Program-made: the position numbers and the translations under genes
Source of the DNA: Deltaproteobacteria bacterium
GTDB taxonomy: Bacteria; Desulfobacterota; DSM-4660; Desulfatiglandales; HGW-15
Reading direction: 5' to 3'
Assembly (NCBI GenBank): GCA_019308525.1
Contig: JAFDIC010000183.1
Coordinates: forward strand, 1-8,340
Length of the DNA stretch: 8,340 bases
Notes under the pieces: model-generated
The model's input: the letters and a program-made list of their open reading frames with translations, nothing else
What the model was told of the DNA's origin: nothing
The model's database searches: none
Shown: positions 6,552-8,340 of the stretch, piece after piece
Position numbering within the stretch: the stretch's first letter is position 1
Layout of the letters: each line of letters opens with the position of its first letter

Positions 6552-6641
6552 GTTCATTGGGCTGGGGGCCTCTCCTTTGATAATTATTCTCTGTCGTTTC
6601 TCCTCGAGAAATGGGTCCGGGACGGGAACCGAAGATAACAG
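6552..6641 (-). pseudogene. C-terminal fragment of a DppF/OppF-like ABC ATPase
   Basis: On the minus strand, CTG at 6639-6641 opens a frame reading LLSSVPVPDP, then FLEEKRQRIIIKGEAPSPMN, to 6552. The PVPDP...KR.RI..KGE.PSP.N pattern is typical of the region after the ABC core of the second ATPase in dipeptide/oligopeptide importers (DppF/OppF), just before the usual PPSGCRFHPRCP cysteine motif, which is missing. Homology stops at PMN, exactly where the palindromic sequence begins. The fragment is joined directly to the DppD-like remnant, so the C-terminal half of D and the N-terminal half of F are gone. It is not functional. Identification rests on pattern memory but is specific. Confidence 0.65.
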
Positions 6642-6957
6642 AGGTCATGGGCTCCTGGAACACCATGGCAATCTTATCCCCCCCTTACCGAGCGCATCTC
6701 AGAACCTTTCGCATCAAATTTGAGTAGATCCTCTCCCTCGAATATCACCTGCCCCCCCCACTATCTCCCCAGGAGGAACAGGAATGAGCTGCATCACGGA
6801 TAACTGGCTGACAGACTTGCCGCAAGCATTCTCACCCACCAGCCCTACTATCTCCCTCTCATTAACATGGCATGAAACCCCGTCTACCGCTTTCACCAGA
6901 CCCGCATCCGTGCAAAAAACAGGTCCTGAGGCCCTTCACTTCCAAAATCGTTGACAT
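6642..6957 (-). pseudogene. N-terminal fragment of a DppD/OppD-like peptide-transport ABC ATPase, frameshifted
   Basis: From ATG 6957 (minus) the sequence reads MSTILEVKGLRTCF, the normal start of the first ATPase of dipeptide/oligopeptide importers. It then shifts frame near 6909 into LVKAVDGVSCHVNEREIVGL with Walker A GENACGKS and QLIPVPPGEIVGG. At a run of eight G (6752-6759) it shifts again to QVIFEGEDLLKFDA. At a run of seven G (6678-6684) it shifts once more to DKIAMVFQEPMT, the Q-loop. After the Q-loop the D sequence stops and DppF-like sequence begins. The signature motif, Walker B and His switch are missing, so no active ATPase is possible. Two of the three shifts are in homopolymers and could be sequencing slips, but the deletion fusion stands regardless. 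CAGGGA lies about 12 bases before the ATG. Confidence 0.75.
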
Positions 6958-6986
6958 AGTTTTACCGTTTCCCTGGCTTAATCCAC

Positions 6987-7041
6987 TTATCCCCGGATTA
7001 CACTCCCGTGCTTTAGTTCCAGTGCGTCCCTCACCCGTCAC
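6987..7041 (-). pseudogene. C-terminal tail of a DppC/OppC-like permease
   Basis: On the minus strand a frame reads VRDALELKHGSVIRG and stops at TAA 6987-6989, 29 bp before the DppD-like ATG. DppC/OppC permeases typically end with a GDGLRDALDP type tail directly upstream of the first ATPase gene. Here GGTGACGG just before GTG 7034 would supply GDG after a one-base loss. Position and motif agree with a dppC-dppD-dppF operon order. Only this tail survives; the membrane part is absent. Confidence 0.5.
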
Positions 7042-7131
7042 CTCCATGCTGTAGGAAAATACTCTTATCCAGAGAAATATGGCATACCAAAGCAGATTAC
7101 ATATTCAGCACAATGAAAAAAATCTCGGAGG

Positions 7132-8280
7132 CTACACCCCTTCACCGATTCTTATAGCCTGAATTAAGGCATCAACAATATCATTGAGTTCTGAAAGCCC
7201 AAGGGGAGGCCTATTCAGCAGAAACTGCGATAGCAGGAATTGGTCAAAGGTACCTACAATCATATGAGGATATATGGGCATTGGAACCTCTTCAATAAAG
7301 ATACCTTGGCGCTGCCCTTCCCGAATAGTTTCCAATATTTTCTTATAGAATGCCTCAATGTATTCATACTCGGGGCTGGAGTAAAAGCTAATGCTCCTGA
7401 AAAGTTCCAGGATCAAGATTCGGGAGAAGTCCTCGAAGGTATATACCTGCCACACAAATTGCCATATGAGTTTCTTCAGCGCTCTTTCTGGGTCGGAAGT
7501 CTCCTCAAAGGGGATAAGTTCGTTTGAACCGAAGCGTTTGAGGTGTGTTTTTGCAATGTCTCGAAGGATGGCTTCTTTGTTTTCGAAATATTCATAGAGG
7601 GTCGCATCACCCAAGTTGGCCTGCCTAGCCATACGCCGTTTTGCTCTATCCCCCTTTGTGATTCTCTCAGTACTGCCGCTATATCGGACTTCACTTCCAG
7701 CGGCATTGACAACCAACTGATAAATCAGGTCAGAAACTACATTGGGATCAAAAGGGTGGTTGTTTACGACACTTTCGATTGCTGTGTACACGCTTGTACC
7801 CATGGCCATGTTTCGTATGGCACGAGCGCTTATGTCAGAATGAAAGAAACCCTCCTTTTGCCCCTCAATGATAACATCTAGGACGAGATTAGAATACCGT
7901 TTCAGGTATTGAAAATGTTCTGAAGCATAGAAATCAGGATTCTCCCTCTGAGCCATAATGAGAATCTTGGCATAGTTTGGATTGTTCTGCATGTCAGCCA
8001 GGTAATGCCATATCGCCTTTCGAAGTTTTGGTCCGGGTTCTTTCATCCCTTGGAAATGATCACTGAGGGTTTCAAATGCATTCTTTAAGTACCTCCCGTA
8101 GATAGCGAATAGGATATTCTTTCTATTGCCGAAATACGAATAAACAGATGCTTCATTGATACCTGACTCTTTCGCAATCCCAGCCACCGTAGTCTGGTAG
8201 AAGCCTTTTGTGGCGAACAGAAATTCAGCACACTTCAGGATTTTTTCCTTTTTCTCTTTGATCAATCTAGCATACTCCAA
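7132..8280 (-). CDS. Tandem TetR-family transcriptional regulator with a truncated second HTH
   Basis: A 382-residue cytoplasmic regulator, about twice the usual TetR length, built of two TetR units. Unit 1 has a complete DNA-binding domain: helices at 12-57 with LFATKGFYQTTVAGIAKESG, then NEASVYSYFGNRKNIL, followed by a helical ligand domain to about 195. Unit 2 begins after KGDRAKRR (209-216) with MARQANLGDATLYEYFENKE (217-236), the second half of a TetR HTH, followed by its own ligand domain. The halves match in order: EGQKEGFF (from 139) with EGQRQGIF (from 321), and MAMGT with MIVGT. In unit 2 helix 1 and the turn, some 20-25 residues, are missing in frame. The start is TTG at 8278-8280, giving MEYARLIKEKKEKIL, with only a weak ribosome site. 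The downstream peptide transporter remnants lie on the same strand. Autoregulation is likely for the family; the target and ligand are unknown. Confidence 0.88.
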   Translation of the reverse strand: MEYARLIKEKKEKILKCAEFLFATKGFYQTTVAGIAKESGINEASVYSYFGNRKNILFAIYGRYLKNAFETLSDHFQGMKEPGPKLRKAIWHYLADMQNNPNYAKILIMAQRENPDFYASEHFQYLKRYSNLVLDVIIEGQKEGFFHSDISARAIRNMAMGTSVYTAIESVVNNHPFDPNVVSDLIYQLVVNAAGSEVRYSGSTERITKGDRAKRRMARQANLGDATLYEYFENKEAILRDIAKTHLKRFGSNELIPFEETSDPERALKKLIWQFVWQVYTFEDFSRILILELFRSISFYSSPEYEYIEAFYKKILETIREGQRQGIFIEEVPMPIYPHMIVGTFDQFLLSQFLLNRPPLGLSELNDIVDALIQAIRIGEGV

Positions 8281-8297
8281 GAAAGTCTTCTGCCGAA

Positions 8298-8326
8298 TAA
8301 ATAATATATATCTTCCACAATGTCAA
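8298..8326 (-). promoter_or_regulatory. Candidate sigma-70 promoter of the tandem TetR gene
   Basis: On the minus strand a perfect -35 TTGACA (8321-8326) lies upstream of an AT-rich stretch. TATTTA (8298-8303) is at the ideal 17-bp spacing; TATTAT (8301-8306) is a better -10 match but only 14 bp away. The TTG start is 18-20 bases further on. I see no clear operator palindrome overlapping it. Confidence 0.4.
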
Positions 8327-8340
8327 CTTCACCCAAAGAA

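Noticed and set aside
6862..7047. 61-codon minus-strand frame as an independent small gene
   Set aside because: Its last part is the true start of the DppD-like remnant (MSTILEVKGL), and its beginning overlaps the permease tail in another frame.

Overview
The window looks like a chromosomal segment of a Gram-negative anaerobe, most likely a Desulfobacterota (deltaproteobacterial) lineage. This is inferred from gene content, not from a marker gene: a KDO-8-phosphate phosphatase of the LPS pathway, a DUF1638 protein, a TauE/SafE permease, an arylsulfotransferase-like beta-propeller, a decayed IS110-type element and remnants of a peptide ABC transporter operon.

Layout. A probable 3' tail of a gene cut by the window edge (3-95, +) is followed by a TauE/SafE permease (278-1051, -). 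This is divergent, across about 220 bp, from a 12-TM major facilitator transporter (1276-2526, +). A KdsC-type HAD phosphatase (2631-3173, -) converges on the MFS gene; a clear Shine-Dalgarno places its start at a GTG. Beside it lies an internally deleted, frameshifted IS110-family transposase (3296-3716, +). About 750 bp of low-coding, AT-richer debris follows (3717-4472). Next come two intact co-directional genes 30 bp apart: an arylsulfotransferase-like protein (4473-5555) and a DUF1638 protein (5586-6302).

From 6303 to about 7040 the window holds no intact gene. It contains an imperfect inverted repeat, a dense cluster of GC-rich palindromes (6430-6549) and, on the minus strand, the wreck of a dipeptide/oligopeptide ABC transporter operon. 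That wreck is a permease (DppC-like) C-terminal tail, then the N-terminal half of the first ATPase (DppD/OppD-like, with Walker A and Q-loop still readable), fused by a deletion to the C-terminal part of the second ATPase (DppF/OppF-like). The palindrome cluster begins exactly where the DppF homology ends. The window closes with an intact 382-aa minus-strand regulator (7132-8280) built from two TetR units. The second unit has lost the first part of its helix-turn-helix in frame. A TTGACA-type promoter lies upstream of it.

How the genes relate. The two exporters sharing an intergenic region may be co-regulated, and the ASST-like and DUF1638 genes may form a small operon. Otherwise the window reads as a patchwork of housekeeping and accessory genes separated by decayed mobile and transport DNA. 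I found no convincing new multi-gene defence or biosynthetic system. The most unusual items are the tandem TetR with a damaged second DNA-binding domain and the deletion-fused ABC transporter remnant abutting the palindrome cluster.
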